Below are positions 37,348 through 46,049 of a DNA stretch of 64,000 nucleotides, in pieces (the first letter of the stretch is position 1; each line of letters begins with the position of its first letter). The stretch spans positions 2,356,001-2,420,000 of the forward strand of contig NZ_CP094533.1 in the NCBI RefSeq assembly GCF_022811605.1, written 5' to 3'. Made by a program: the position numbers and the translations under genes. Source of the stretch: Agromyces soli (GTDB lineage Bacteria; Actinomycetota; Actinomycetes; Actinomycetales; Microbacteriaceae). The notes under the pieces were generated by a model. The model was not told the origin of the DNA. It saw only the letters and a program-made list of their open reading frames with translations, and searched no databases.

Positions 37348-38665
37348 CGCCTGCCCTCCTTCCCTGCGGGATGGGGATGCTCCCCGTGGTCAGCTGCGCG
37401 CGGGCGGTCGCCCGGCGAGAGAGTTCGTCCTCTTCGGGATGACTTCGCCAGTCGTCCGGAAGCAGATAGTCGAGCACGTCATCGATGGTCACCACCCCGA
37501 CGAGTCGGTGCTTCTCGTCGACGACCGGCACCGACACGAGGTCGTAGCTCGCGAGGATGCGGCTGACCTCCGCGGCCGAGGTGTCGGCGCGGACGGGCTC
37601 GAGGCCCTGATCGATGAGCGAGCCGAGCCGCTCGTGCGGCGGGTAGCGGAGCATGCGCTGGAAGTGCACGATGCCGAGGAAGCGCCCCGTCGGCGCCTCG
37701 TACGGCGGCAGGGTGACGCAGACGGCGGCGCCGAGCGCGGGCGGGAGGTCGTGCCGGCGGATGAGCGCGAGGCCCTCCGCGACGGTCGCGTCGGCCGAGA
37801 CGATGATGGGCTCGGTGGTCATCAGCCCGCCCGCCGTGTCGGGCCCGTAGGAGAGCAGGAGGCGAACGTCCTCCGCCTCCTCCGGCTCCATCAGCTCGAG
37901 CAGGTGCTCGCCGCGCTCCTCTGGGAGCTGGGCGATGAGGTCTGCGGCGTCGTCGGGCTGCATGCGGTCGAGCACGTCGGCGGCGCGGTCGTCGCCGAGG
38001 CCCGCGAGGATCGTGACCTGCTCCGACTCGGGCATCTCCTCGAGCACGTCGGCGAGACGTTCGTCGGGCAGCTCCTCGGCCACTTCCTGGCGGCGCTGGG
38101 GCGGCAGGTCGAGCAGGGTGTTGGCGAGGTCGGCGGGCTTCAGCTCCGAGTAGGTGGCGATGAGCTGCTCGGCGGACTGCGCCTCGCCGGGCGCGTTGGC
38201 CTCGCGGACCTCGCGCCACGTGACGTAGGCGGACTGCCCCTTCGCGAACGGCGAGGCGCTCGCCTTCGGCCGGCGCACGAAGAGCTGGTCGACCTCCCAC
38301 TCGCCGGGCTCGCGCTCCTCGATCGCGACGTCCTCGATGGTGGCCTGCCCGCTGCCGTCGTTGAAGGCGACCTTGCGGCCGAGCATCTCGGCGATGACGC
38401 GCACCTCGCCGCCGCGCTGCTCGAAGCGGCGGAGGTTGATGAGCCCGGTGGTGATGACCTGCCCGCCGCCGATGGAGGTGACCCGGCCGATCGAGAGGAA
38501 GACGCGGCGCTTGCCCGGCACCTCGACGATGAGCCCGACGACCCGCGGCGGGTCCGATTTGCGGTAGACGACGAGGACATCGCGCACGCGGCCGACCCGA
38601 TCGCCGGCGGGGTCGAAGACGGCGCACCCGGCAAGTCGGGCGACGAAGACTCTCGTGGCGCTCAC
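37334..38665 (-). CDS. MgtE-N plus CBS domain protein (no membrane channel)
   Basis: 443 residues. The N-terminal part (about 1-70) looks like a PRC-barrel (FVARLAGCAVFDPAGDRVGRVRDV), then comes the MgtE intracellular N domain (ELKPADLANTLLDLPPQRRQEV onward). A CBS pair follows (TEPIIVSADATVAEGLALI and PVVDEKHRLVGVVTIDDVLDYL). The transmembrane magnesium channel of MgtE is absent, as in mycobacterial Rv1232c-type proteins. It may sense Mg or ATP as a soluble regulator. GTG 38665 lies 7 bases after a TAGGTT box. First gene of the operon with DUF1003 and mrp. Confidence 0.87.
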   Translation of the reverse strand: MSATRVFVARLAGCAVFDPAGDRVGRVRDVLVVYRKSDPPRVVGLIVEVPGKRRVFLSIGRVTSIGGGQVITTGLINLRRFEQRGGEVRVIAEMLGRKVAFNDGSGQATIEDVAIEEREPGEWEVDQLFVRRPKASASPFAKGQSAYVTWREVREANAPGEAQSAEQLIATYSELKPADLANTLLDLPPQRRQEVAEELPDERLADVLEEMPESEQVTILAGLGDDRAADVLDRMQPDDAADLIAQLPEERGEHLLELMEPEEAEDVRLLLSYGPDTAGGLMTTEPIIVSADATVAEGLALIRRHDLPPALGAAVCVTLPPYEAPTGRFLGIVHFQRMLRYPPHERLGSLIDQGLEPVRADTSAAEVSRILASYDLVSVPVVDEKHRLVGVVTIDDVLDYLLPDDWRSHPEEDELSRRATARAQLTTGSIPIPQGRRAGDGTR

Positions 38666-38672
38666 GGATACC

Positions 38673-38678
38673 AACCTA
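38673..38678 (-). promoter_or_regulatory. -10 box of the CBS-DUF1003-mrp operon
   Basis: TAGGTT on the minus strand, 7 bases before GTG 38665. Confidence 0.45.
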
Positions 38679-38702
38679 GTCCCCGCCCCTGGGTGAGGCC
38701 TC

Positions 38703-38749
38703 GGTTCCCCGAGCTCGTCGAGGGGGCGCTTCGACGGGCTCAGCGAACC
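38703..38749. repeat. Imperfect inverted repeat of a dispersed type
   Basis: Arms of about 20 bases (from ggttccccgagctcgtcgag and the complementary region ending cagcgaacc) with a short loop, between divergent genes. The core resembles the ttcgac...gtcgaa class of intergenic palindromes that recur in many high-GC genomes. This is my recollection, not a search. Confidence 0.7.
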
Positions 38750-38818
38750 AGGGGACGTGTTCGCTCCTGGCGCGCGCGTTCCGGGCACGATTCTCCGGCT
38801 CAGCAGGGGTGCACGTGG

Positions 38819-38824
38819 GACAAT
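38819..38824 (+). promoter_or_regulatory. -10 box of a likely leaderless transcript (stress protein gene)
   Basis: GACAAT is followed by 6 bases and then ATG 38831. Confidence 0.4.
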
Positions 38825-38830
38825 GACGCC

Positions 38831-39667
38831 ATGAGCAGCTCTTCGCCGTTCGGCGGCCGTCTGGCCCAAGCGTTCCCGACCCTGCCCAAGGGGGAGACGG
38901 TCGCGAGCTACGAGACCTACGCCGAGGCGCAGGCCGCCGTCGACCGGCTCGCGAAGGCCGAGTTCCCCGTGAAGGAGCTCGCGATCGTGGGCACCGACCT
39001 CACGAGCGTCGAGCGCATCACCGGCAAGCTCACCTGGGGCCGCGTCGCAGGTGGCGGCGCGCTGTCCGGGGCGTGGTTCGGGCTCTTCCTCGGGCTGCTG
39101 TTCTTCATCTTCGCGCCGAGCGGGCCGACCCTCGGCATCCTGGGCGCCGCGGTGCTCATCGGCGCCGGCTTCGGCATGGTCTTCGGGCTCGTCTCCTACT
39201 CGATCAATCGTCGGCGCCGGGACTTCACCTCGGTGATGCAGGTGCTCGCCACACGCTACGCGATCATCGCCGAGCCGCAGCACGTCGACCGCGCGCGAAA
39301 CGTGCTCGGCGTGGACGCTCCGGCCGCGGCAGCGGCGCAGGCGGGCGGCTGGTCGACCGGCTGGTCGTCGCGCGAGGACGCGGCCCGGTCCAGCAGCAGC
39401 GCCGCGCCCGTCGCGGATGCCCCGACGGCACCGGATGCCCCGGCCGCCCCGGCCGAGGGCTCGGGCGAGGAAGGCCGCCCGCTGACCTACGGCGAGGCGC
39501 TCGACGCCGAGCGGCGCGCGAAGGCCCGCGAGGCCGCGGCCCGGGCTGCGGAGCAGCGTGCGGCGGCGGAACAGGCCGCGCGCGAGGCTGCGGCCGCCGA
39601 GGCATCCGCGCCCGCCGACTCCGCGGCCGAGCCGCCGAGCGGCGACGCCGAGCGCCCGCGCGACTGA
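38831..39667 (+). CDS. General stress protein 17M-like membrane protein with acidic tail
   Basis: 278 residues. The N-terminal segment (VASYETYAEAQAAVDRLAKAEFPVKELAIVGTDL) matches the GSP17M-like fold, and a basic helix (KLTWGRVAGGG) and two membrane segments (about 77-97 and 99-120) follow. After NRRRRDFTSVMQVLATRYAI the C-terminal 130 residues are Ala/Glu/Ser-rich and probably disordered or coiled. A homologue lies near tatB/mrp in mycobacteria (Rv1234 type). Function unknown. Confidence 0.75.
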   Translation: MSSSSPFGGRLAQAFPTLPKGETVASYETYAEAQAAVDRLAKAEFPVKELAIVGTDLTSVERITGKLTWGRVAGGGALSGAWFGLFLGLLFFIFAPSGPTLGILGAAVLIGAGFGMVFGLVSYSINRRRRDFTSVMQVLATRYAIIAEPQHVDRARNVLGVDAPAAAAAQAGGWSTGWSSREDAARSSSSAAPVADAPTAPDAPAAPAEGSGEEGRPLTYGEALDAERRAKAREAAARAAEQRAAAEQAAREAAAAEASAPADSAAEPPSGDAERPRD

Positions 39668-39688
39668 CCGCGAGCCCGCTCAGCCCGG

Positions 39689-39760
39689 GCGAGTCGCACG
39701 ACGAAACGTCCGGCGCGCCGTACCAGGACGACGCGCTGCGCGAATCGTCGTGCGACTCGC
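39689..39760. repeat. 16-bp perfect inverted repeat with a 40-base loop
   Basis: Left arm gcgagtcgcacgacga (39689-39704) and its exact complement (39745-39760), with a smaller palindrome cggcgcgccg in the loop. It lies between two convergent genes (stress protein and aminopeptidase P), 22 bases after the first stop, so it could terminate both. The long loop is unlike a simple terminator. Confidence 0.85.
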
Positions 39761-39832
39761 AGCCTGATCGGCCGCCACGGCACCACCCATGCTCGGTCCG
39801 CGCCATCGCGAGGCGGACCGGAGCCGGGAGCC

Positions 39833-41407
39833 TCAGCCGCGCGCGCCCCGGACCCAGGCCTCGACCTCGGCGACCGTGCGGGGGATCGCGGCCGAGAGGT
39901 TCACTGCGCCGTCGGCGGTGACGACGATGTCGTCCTCGATGCGCACCCCGATGCCGCGGAACTCCTCGGGCACCGTCAGGTCGTCGGGCTGGAAGTACAG
40001 GCCGGGCTCGATCGTGAACACCATGCCCTCCTGCAGCTCGCCGTCGAGGTAGAGCTCGCGCCGCGCCTGCGCGCAGTCGTGCACGTCGAGGCCGAGGTGG
40101 TGGCTCGTGCCGTGCACCATGTAGCGGCGGTGGAACTGGTTCTCGGGCTGCAGCGACTCCTCGGCCGAGACGGGCAGGAAGCCCCACTCGGCGGTCTTGC
40201 GGGCGATGACGGCCATCGCGGCCGCGTGCACCTCGCGGAAGACGATGCCGGGCCGGACGATCGCGAACGCGGCGTCCGCGGCCTCGAGCACCGCCTCGTA
40301 GACCTGGCGCTGCACGGCGCTGAACTCGCCGTTCACCGGGAAGGTGCGGGTGATGTCGGCCGTGTAGTAGCTGTCCATCTCGACGCCGGCGTCGAGCAGC
40401 ACGAGGTCGCCGGGGACGACGGGACCGTCGTTGCGGGTCCAGTGCAGGATCGTCGCGTGCGGGCCGGCCGCGGCGATCGACCCGTAGCCGACGTCGTTGC
40501 CCTCGAGACGGGCGCGGGTGGCGAAGACGCCCTCGATGACGCGCTCGCCGCGCACCTCGCTGGTGATGCGGGGGAGTTCCTGCAGCACCTCGGTGAAGCC
40601 GCGCTGGGTGGCGTCGACGGCCGCGCGGAGCTCGGCGAGCTCGTACTCGTCCTTCGTGAGCCGCAGCTCGCTCAGGGCGCGCGCGAAGTCGGCGTCGGGC
40701 TCGTGCTCGCCGCCGACCTCGAGGGAGAACGGGGCGTCCTGCGCGTTCTCGCTGAGGGCGCGCTCGGCGGCGAAGCGGATGCGGGCGTGGTCGATGCGCT
40801 CGGTGACCGCCGGGTCGGCTTCGCGGACGACGAGGGTGGCGGTGTCGGTGGCGTCGACGACGGCGTCGAAGCCGGCCAGGTCGGCGGCGGCGATCGCGAG
40901 CTCGGCGGCGACGTGCGCGACCGAGGGGCGGGCGCCGATCCAGAACTCGCCGATCGCCGGGTTCGCGTAGAACTCCTCGGAGTCGCGGCCGGCGCGCTCG
41001 CGGAAGTAGACGGTGGCGTCGTGCCCGCCGGCGGCGTTCGGCTCGAGCACGAGCACGGCACCGGGCTCGCTGTCGGAGCCCCAACCGGTGAGGTGCGCGA
41101 ACGCCGAGTGGGCGCGGAACGGGTAGTCGGTGTCGTTCGCCCGCTGCTTCATGTCGCCCGCGGGCACCACCAGGCGCTGGCCCGGGAACTGCGCGGAGAT
41201 GGCCGCGCGACGCTCGGCGGCGTACGGCGCCTGACGGCGTGCAGCGGGGAGCGCCTCGTCGCGCTCGGCCCAGCCGCTGCCGATGAAGTCCTTGAAGCCC
41301 TCGGAACCGGGGGTCGTCGAGCGGTTCGCGTTGCGTCCGCTCTGCTCGTCGCTGTGTTCGCTCGCGCCCTCGGGCGCGGTCGTCGTCGAAGTATCGCTCG
41401 TGGCCAT
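39833..41407 (-). CDS. pepP: Aminopeptidase P family protein (Xaa-Pro)
   Basis: Metallopeptidase that removes N-terminal residues preceding proline. 524 residues. An N-terminal acidic tail of about 30 residues is unusual. The creatinase-like N domain follows (about 75-250), then the catalytic domain with LLDAGVEMDSYYTADITRTFPVNG (two Asp metal ligands), GTSHHLGLDVHD (His ligand), FTIEPGLYF and GIGVRIEDDIVV (Glu ligands). The ATG at 41407 lies 6 bases after a GAGAAT box, so the transcript may be leaderless. Confidence 0.92.
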   Translation of the reverse strand: MATSDTSTTTAPEGASEHSDEQSGRNANRSTTPGSEGFKDFIGSGWAERDEALPAARRQAPYAAERRAAISAQFPGQRLVVPAGDMKQRANDTDYPFRAHSAFAHLTGWGSDSEPGAVLVLEPNAAGGHDATVYFRERAGRDSEEFYANPAIGEFWIGARPSVAHVAAELAIAAADLAGFDAVVDATDTATLVVREADPAVTERIDHARIRFAAERALSENAQDAPFSLEVGGEHEPDADFARALSELRLTKDEYELAELRAAVDATQRGFTEVLQELPRITSEVRGERVIEGVFATRARLEGNDVGYGSIAAAGPHATILHWTRNDGPVVPGDLVLLDAGVEMDSYYTADITRTFPVNGEFSAVQRQVYEAVLEAADAAFAIVRPGIVFREVHAAAMAVIARKTAEWGFLPVSAEESLQPENQFHRRYMVHGTSHHLGLDVHDCAQARRELYLDGELQEGMVFTIEPGLYFQPDDLTVPEEFRGIGVRIEDDIVVTADGAVNLSAAIPRTVAEVEAWVRGARG

Positions 41408-41413
41408 GCCCCC

Positions 41414-41419
41414 ATTCTC
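41414..41419 (-). promoter_or_regulatory. -10 box of the aminopeptidase P gene
   Basis: GAGAAT on the minus strand, 6 bases before ATG 41407. Confidence 0.4.
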
Positions 41420-41489
41420 GCACCAGGAACGTGGATGGCGGCCGGGAGCGGCCCCTGCTTCAGCAGGCGGTTCCGGGAACGGGGCCGGT

Positions 41490-42509
41490 TCAGCCGCCGG
41501 TGCGGACGAGGGAGGCCACGACGGGGCGGTGGTCGCTGCCGGAGGCGTCGAGCGAGTCGACGACGCGGAACGACTCGACGTGCCAGTCCGACGTCGCCAG
41601 CACGTGGTCGATGGGGCTGCCGAGCAGCGCGGGCACGTCGGTCGGCCAGGTGCCGACCCCGGCGGCCCCCGCAGCGTTCGCGGCGTCCGAGCAGCGCCCG
41701 AGATCGCCTCCGTCGCTGCCGAGGCCCGCGAAGTGATCGAGGGTGGCGTTGAAGTCGCCCGCCATGATCACGTTGTCACCGGCGCACTGCTCGGCGATCC
41801 AGCCGAGGTCGCTGCGCCAGTTGCGCAGCTCCCAGCGGATCGGCGCGACCGCGTGCACGGCGACGATCCGCGGGCCGTCGCCGTCGACCGGCTCTGCGAC
41901 GAGCGAGGGCACCGTGTTGGTGTTGTCGGGCGGCCCGGGCCAGTCGGGGCTGACGACCGTGTACTCGCCGAGCGCGCTCGACACGAGGAGTGTCGTGGAG
42001 CGAGCCTTGGCGATGTCGTCGAACGCCTGCCAGTGCACCCACATCGGGCTGCCGCCGTCGCGCATCGCGAGTGCGACCTCTTCGCCGAACGGCTCGGTGG
42101 TCTCGGGCAGCACGACGATGTCGGCGCCGCGCTCGAGCGCGAGCTCGGCGACGACCGCGGCATCGGGCTCTTCGCCGAGCGTGTTCCACGCCAGCACCGT
42201 GACCGCCTCGGTGGACGAGGCATCCGAGCCGCCGACCCCGCGCACTGCGAGCACCGCCGCGTTGCCGCCGGCGAACAGCAGGCTCACCGTGAGCATCGCG
42301 ATCGCGAAGCGGCGCAGGCGACGGCCGAGGGCGACGAGCACGAACACGACGGCCGCGACGACACCCACGAGCACGCCGGCGCCGCGAAGGGCGACCACGT
42401 GCGCGGCGATCCACTGATCCTGCAGGCCGAGGCCCTGCGGCCAGACGAGCACGGCGCCGATGACGGCGGAGGCGAGCACGACGAGCCAGCCGAGCAGACG
42501 GAGCAGCAT
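41490..42509 (-). CDS. Membrane-bound endonuclease/exonuclease/phosphatase family protein
   Basis: 339 residues. Three N-terminal membrane helices (about 6-25, 37-62 and 69-90) precede an EEP domain. Family residues are visible: VLAWNTLGEE with the start of the catalytic site, IVVLPETTEPF, IVAVHAVAP, IMAGDFNATLDHF with the Asp-Asn pair, and SDHRPVVASL with the C-terminal SDH. The active site is probably outside the cell. Substrate unknown, perhaps a phosphodiester lipid or nucleotide. ATG 42509 lies 6 bases after TAGGTT. Confidence 0.83.
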   Translation of the reverse strand: MLLRLLGWLVVLASAVIGAVLVWPQGLGLQDQWIAAHVVALRGAGVLVGVVAAVVFVLVALGRRLRRFAIAMLTVSLLFAGGNAAVLAVRGVGGSDASSTEAVTVLAWNTLGEEPDAAVVAELALERGADIVVLPETTEPFGEEVALAMRDGGSPMWVHWQAFDDIAKARSTTLLVSSALGEYTVVSPDWPGPPDNTNTVPSLVAEPVDGDGPRIVAVHAVAPIRWELRNWRSDLGWIAEQCAGDNVIMAGDFNATLDHFAGLGSDGGDLGRCSDAANAAGAAGVGTWPTDVPALLGSPIDHVLATSDWHVESFRVVDSLDASGSDHRPVVASLVRTGG

Positions 42510-42515
42510 CCCTCC

Positions 42516-42521
42516 AACCTA
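42516..42521 (-). promoter_or_regulatory. -10 box of the EEP protein gene
   Basis: TAGGTT on the minus strand, 6 bases (ggaggg) before ATG 42509. The same ggaggg could serve as ribosome site on a leadered message. Confidence 0.45.
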
Positions 42522-42650
42522 GGCCGCCCCGCACAGCGGCGCCGGGGCATCCGCCGTGCGATCACTGGGAGTCGGCTGAGGCGAGCATGTGGAGGAGGAG
42601 GGATGCCTCGCCGCAAGCGCCCGGCGGGCGGCCGCGGCGCCCCGCGGGCT

Positions 42651-42656
42651 TAGCAT
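42651..42656 (+). promoter_or_regulatory. -10 box of the PHP phosphoesterase gene
   Basis: TAGCAT is followed by ggaggg and ATG 42663, the same arrangement as the divergent EEP gene. Confidence 0.45.
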
Positions 42657-42662
42657 GGAGGG

Positions 42663-43532
42663 ATGGCCGAAGCCCCCGCCGTCGCCCTCGAAGCCGATCT
42701 GCACGTGCACTCGACGGTGTCGGACGGCACCGGCGCGCCCGCGCAGCTGCTCGTCGAGGCGGCCGCCGCCGGCCTCCAGGCCATCGCGCTGACCGACCAC
42801 GACTCGACCGCGGGCTGGGCCGATGCCGCGGCCGCGGTGCCCGCGAGCGGCGTCGCGCTCATCCCCGGCATGGAGCTCTCCACGCGCGAGGGCTACCACA
42901 GCGTGCACATGCTCGGCTATCTGATCGACCCCGAGAACCCGGCCCTCGTGGCGGAGACCCGGCGCATCCGCGAGTCGCGACTGAGCCGCGCCGAGCAGAT
43001 CGTGCGGCGCATCTCCCGCGACTACCCGCTCACCTGGGACGACGTGCTCGCGCACTCCGCGGAGGGCGCCACCATCGGTCGGCCGCACATCGCCGACGCC
43101 CTCGTCGCCCGAGGGCACGCGCCGGATCGCTCTGCGGCGTTCGCCGGCATCCTGCACCCCCGCTCGGGCTACGCAGAGCCGCACTACGCGCCCGACCCGA
43201 TCACCGGCATCCGACTCATCCGCGAGGCCGGGGGAGTCCCGGTGCTCGCGCACCCCGGCACGCGCGGCTCCGACGCGGTGACCGCGCCCGGACGGCTCGC
43301 GCAGCTCGTCGAGGCCGGCCTCTTCGGCCTCGAGGTCGACCACCCCGAGAACGAGCCGTCCGCACTGCCGAGGCTGCGCGAGCTCGCAGCGCGGTTCGAC
43401 CTCGCCATCACCGGCTCGAGCGACTACCACGGCGACGGCAAGCCGAACCGCCTCGGAGAGCAGCGCACCGCGCCGGAGGTCGTCGCCCGGCTGATCGCGG
43501 AGGGACGGGGCAGCAGCCCGGTCCTGCCCTAG
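42663..43532 (+). CDS. PHP domain phosphoesterase (YciV/RNase AM-like)
   Basis: 289 residues with a polymerase-and-histidinol-phosphatase fold. ADLHVHSTVSDGT (first metal-binding HxH), ALTDHDSTAGWADA, ELSTREGYHSVHMLGY, PVLAHPGTRG and ITGSSDYHGDGKP are the PHP metal motifs in order. The group includes 5'-3' RNases that trim rRNA and 3',5'-nucleotide bisphosphate phosphatases. The sequence does not tell which. It stands alone and ends at a strong terminator shared with the DEAD helicase. Confidence 0.88.
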   Translation: MAEAPAVALEADLHVHSTVSDGTGAPAQLLVEAAAAGLQAIALTDHDSTAGWADAAAAVPASGVALIPGMELSTREGYHSVHMLGYLIDPENPALVAETRRIRESRLSRAEQIVRRISRDYPLTWDDVLAHSAEGATIGRPHIADALVARGHAPDRSAAFAGILHPRSGYAEPHYAPDPITGIRLIREAGGVPVLAHPGTRGSDAVTAPGRLAQLVEAGLFGLEVDHPENEPSALPRLRELAARFDLAITGSSDYHGDGKPNRLGEQRTAPEVVARLIAEGRGSSPVLP

Positions 43533-43571
43533 GCGTCCGCGCCGGCGCGCCGACCGAGCCACCTGGAACGG

Positions 43572-43607
43572 CGGAACGCCGGCCGCCCGAGGGCGACCGG
43601 CGTTCCG
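43572..43607. terminator. Bidirectional terminator between PHP and DEAD-box genes
   Basis: A stem of cggaacgccgg with ccggcgttccg and an inner cgccc/gggcg stem between convergent genes. Confidence 0.75.
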
Positions 43608-43621
43608 GATGCGGGAGCGCG

Positions 43622-45121
43622 TCAGGCCTGCGGAGCCGCCTGGCTCGCGCCGGCCGAGCCGCTGCTCGAGCTGCCGCCGCGGCGGCGGCGACGGCGACGC
43701 GGGGCCGCGTTGCCGTCGTGGTGCTCCTTGCCCTTGCCGTCGTGGGTGCCGGCGCCGACCTCGCGCTCGGCCCCGTCGCCGGCCGTCGCCTCGGCCGAGT
43801 CGGAGCTCGCCGCGCCGCCGGCGACCGGCGCGCCGCCGCGGGTGCGACGGCGGTTGCGGCTGCGGGGCGCGCGCTCGGCGTCGCCCTCCGAGCGGCCGGC
43901 GGTCGCCGAACGGTTCGCCGGCGCTGCGGGGGCGGCGGGCTTCAGCCGGCCCTTCGTGCCGGCGGGGATGTCGAGGTCCGTGTAGAGGTGCGGGCTCGAC
44001 GAGTAGGTCTCGGTCGGCTCGGGCTGCCCGAACTCGAGCGCCCGGTTGATGAGCGCCCACTTGTGCAGGTCGTCCCAGTCGACGAAGGTGACCGCGATGC
44101 CGGTCTTGCCCGCGCGGCCGGTGCGGCCGGCGCGGTGCAGGTACGTCTTGTCGTCGTCGGGGATGGTGTGGTTGATGACGTGGGTCACGTCATCGACGTC
44201 GATGCCGCGGGCGGCGACGTCGGTCGCGATCAGCACGTCCTTCTTGCCGGCCTTGAACGCGGCCATCGCGCGCTCGCGCTGGTCCTGGTTCAGATCGCCG
44301 TGCACGGCCGCCGCGTTGAAGCCGCGGTCGTTCAGCTCCTCGACGAGCTTGGCCGCCGCGCGCTTGGTGCGCGTGAAGATCACGGTCTTGCCGCGGCCCT
44401 CGGCCTGCAAGATGCGCGAGATCACCTCGTCCTTGTCGAGCGAGTGCGCCCGGTAGACGAGGTGCTTGATGTTCGCCTGCGTGAGGCCCTCGTCGGGGTC
44501 GTTCGCACGGATGTGGATCGGCTTCGACATGAACCGGCGCGCGAGGGCGACGATCGGGCCGGGCATCGTCGCCGAGAACAGCATGGTGTGCCGCACGGCC
44601 GGGACCTTCGAGAAGATCTTCTCGATGTCGGCGAGGAAGCCGAGGTCGAGCATCTTGTCGGCCTCGTCGAGCACGATCTCCTGCACCTCGCCGAGGTTCA
44701 GGAGGCGCTGGCTGGCGAGGTCGAGGAGCCGCCCGGGCGTGCCGACGACGATCTGCGCGCCCGCCTTGATCTGCTCGATCTGCCCCTCGTACGCCTTGCC
44801 GCCGTAGATCGAGACGATCTTCGTGGGCCGGTTCGAGGTGGCGAGCTCGAGGTCTTCGGTGACCTGCACCGCGAGTTCGCGGGTCGGCACGACGACGAGC
44901 GCCTTCACGCCGGGCTCGGGGTCGTCGCCGAGGCGCTGGATCAGCGGGAGGCCGAAGCCGAAGGTCTTGCCGGTGCCGGTCTTCGCCTGACCGATGATGT
45001 CCTGGCCCGAGAGGGCGAGGGGGATGGTCTGCTCCTGGATGGGGAAGGCATCGACGATGCCCTTCCCGGCGAGGGCGTCGACGATGTCCGACGCGATGCC
45101 GAGCTCGGTGAAAGTAGTCAA
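43622..45121 (-). CDS. DEAD-box RNA helicase
   Basis: ATP-dependent RNA helicase of the RhlE/CshA type. 499 residues. The Q motif region GIVDAFPIQEQTI is followed by motif I AKTGTGKT, VVVPTREL, TPGRLLDL, DEAD in VLDEADKML, SAT in LFSATMPG, and C-terminal VIFTRTK, ATDVAARGIDVDDV and HRAGRTGRAG. The C-terminal 110 residues are Gly/Ala/Arg-rich and end in a poly-Arg/Ser-rich tail likely to bind RNA. Translation is taken from TTG 45121 (TTFTELGI), which suits the family N-terminus. The frame stays open upstream without a better site. Next to the ferritin-like gene, as in mycobacteria (rhlE). Confidence 0.9.
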   Translation of the reverse strand: MTTFTELGIASDIVDALAGKGIVDAFPIQEQTIPLALSGQDIIGQAKTGTGKTFGFGLPLIQRLGDDPEPGVKALVVVPTRELAVQVTEDLELATSNRPTKIVSIYGGKAYEGQIEQIKAGAQIVVGTPGRLLDLASQRLLNLGEVQEIVLDEADKMLDLGFLADIEKIFSKVPAVRHTMLFSATMPGPIVALARRFMSKPIHIRANDPDEGLTQANIKHLVYRAHSLDKDEVISRILQAEGRGKTVIFTRTKRAAAKLVEELNDRGFNAAAVHGDLNQDQRERAMAAFKAGKKDVLIATDVAARGIDVDDVTHVINHTIPDDDKTYLHRAGRTGRAGKTGIAVTFVDWDDLHKWALINRALEFGQPEPTETYSSSPHLYTDLDIPAGTKGRLKPAAPAAPANRSATAGRSEGDAERAPRSRNRRRTRGGAPVAGGAASSDSAEATAGDGAEREVGAGTHDGKGKEHHDGNAAPRRRRRRRGGSSSSGSAGASQAAPQA

Positions 45122-45251
45122 GAGGTTCTGCCTTGTCGTGTGCGTTCGCGGTGCGAATGTTGGGGTGCGCCCTGCATTCGTCCACAGGCGCACGGCCGCG
45201 GGTCCGATGCCCGCGAGCCCGTTAAGACTAACGGAGGCTCGCTGAAAGGCC

Positions 45252-45995
45252 GTGCACGCTGCCGATAAGCTGTCGCACGTGGTCTTCTGGTTGAAGCGGC
45301 GCAGGCCGCGCGCTGAGGCGCCCCGACTGCGTCCGCGGGTCGCCGCGACCGAGCTCGCCCGGGTCGACTTCACGGAGTTGGTGCCCGACCCGCTGCCGTA
45401 CCTCGGCCAGGCGGCGTCGCTGCAGCTCGCCTTCTTCGAGTCGCTCGCGAAGGCGGTCGCCACCTCGCCCGATCTCGTGGCGAAGGAGGGGCTGTCGGTC
45501 GCCTCCGGCGAAGCCCTCGCGAAGCACCACGCCCTCATCGAGGAGCTGCGGCGCGCCGACGCCGAGCCCGCCGAGTACCTGGCGATGTTCCAGGCGGCGA
45601 CCGATCACTTCCGGCAGCTCACGAGCGGGGCCGACTGGCACGAGCTGCTGCTCGGCATCCACCTCACCTCGGGCATGCTCGACGACTTCTTCCTGCGGCT
45701 GTCCGACGGGCTCCCGGTGGAGCTCGGCCGCCGAGTGCGCGGCATCCTCGCCGAGCGCCAGGGCGCCCCGGTGCTCGAGCACCTGCTGACGCAGGCGATC
45801 GCGAGCGAGCCGGGGCTCGCCGACCGCCTCGCGCTCTGGGGGCGCAGTCTCGTCGGCGACACCCTGCTCGTCGCCAGGAAGGCGCTCGAGGCGGCGGAGC
45901 CGGAGGCGCGCCACGGCGAGGACGTCGAGCCGGTCTTCACCGAGCTCATCGCCGAGCACACCCGTCGCATGGACGCGCTCGGCCTGACGGCCTGA
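45252..45995 (+). CDS. Ferritin-like fold protein (possible tRNA hydroxylase MiaE-like)
   Basis: 247 residues. The chain is largely helical, with EYLAMFQAATDHFRQLTSGADWHELLLGIHLTSGMLDDFFLR and a late HTRRMDALG segment. It belongs to the actinobacterial ferritin-like-fold proteins linked to rhlE. The classic four-helix di-iron set (E..H) is only partly visible by eye (TDHF, WHELL and EHTRRM), so I do not claim activity. GTG 45252 is chosen, with a later GTG at 45280 as the alternative. It diverges from the DEAD helicase. Confidence 0.7.
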   Translation: MHAADKLSHVVFWLKRRRPRAEAPRLRPRVAATELARVDFTELVPDPLPYLGQAASLQLAFFESLAKAVATSPDLVAKEGLSVASGEALAKHHALIEELRRADAEPAEYLAMFQAATDHFRQLTSGADWHELLLGIHLTSGMLDDFFLRLSDGLPVELGRRVRGILAERQGAPVLEHLLTQAIASEPGLADRLALWGRSLVGDTLLVARKALEAAEPEARHGEDVEPVFTELIAEHTRRMDALGLTA

Positions 45996-46049
45996 CCGCT
46001 GGGCGGTCCGAGCGGCGGCGCGCGACGCGCAGCGGCGGATGCCTCGGCG

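Noticed and set aside
36202-37566. Plus-strand frame of about 450 codons over mrp and DUF1003
   Set aside because: Antisense to three clearly identified genes and without a domain.
41408-41489. Small hairpin (cctgc/gcagg) as terminator of the EEP gene
   Set aside because: Only five base pairs, not convincing.
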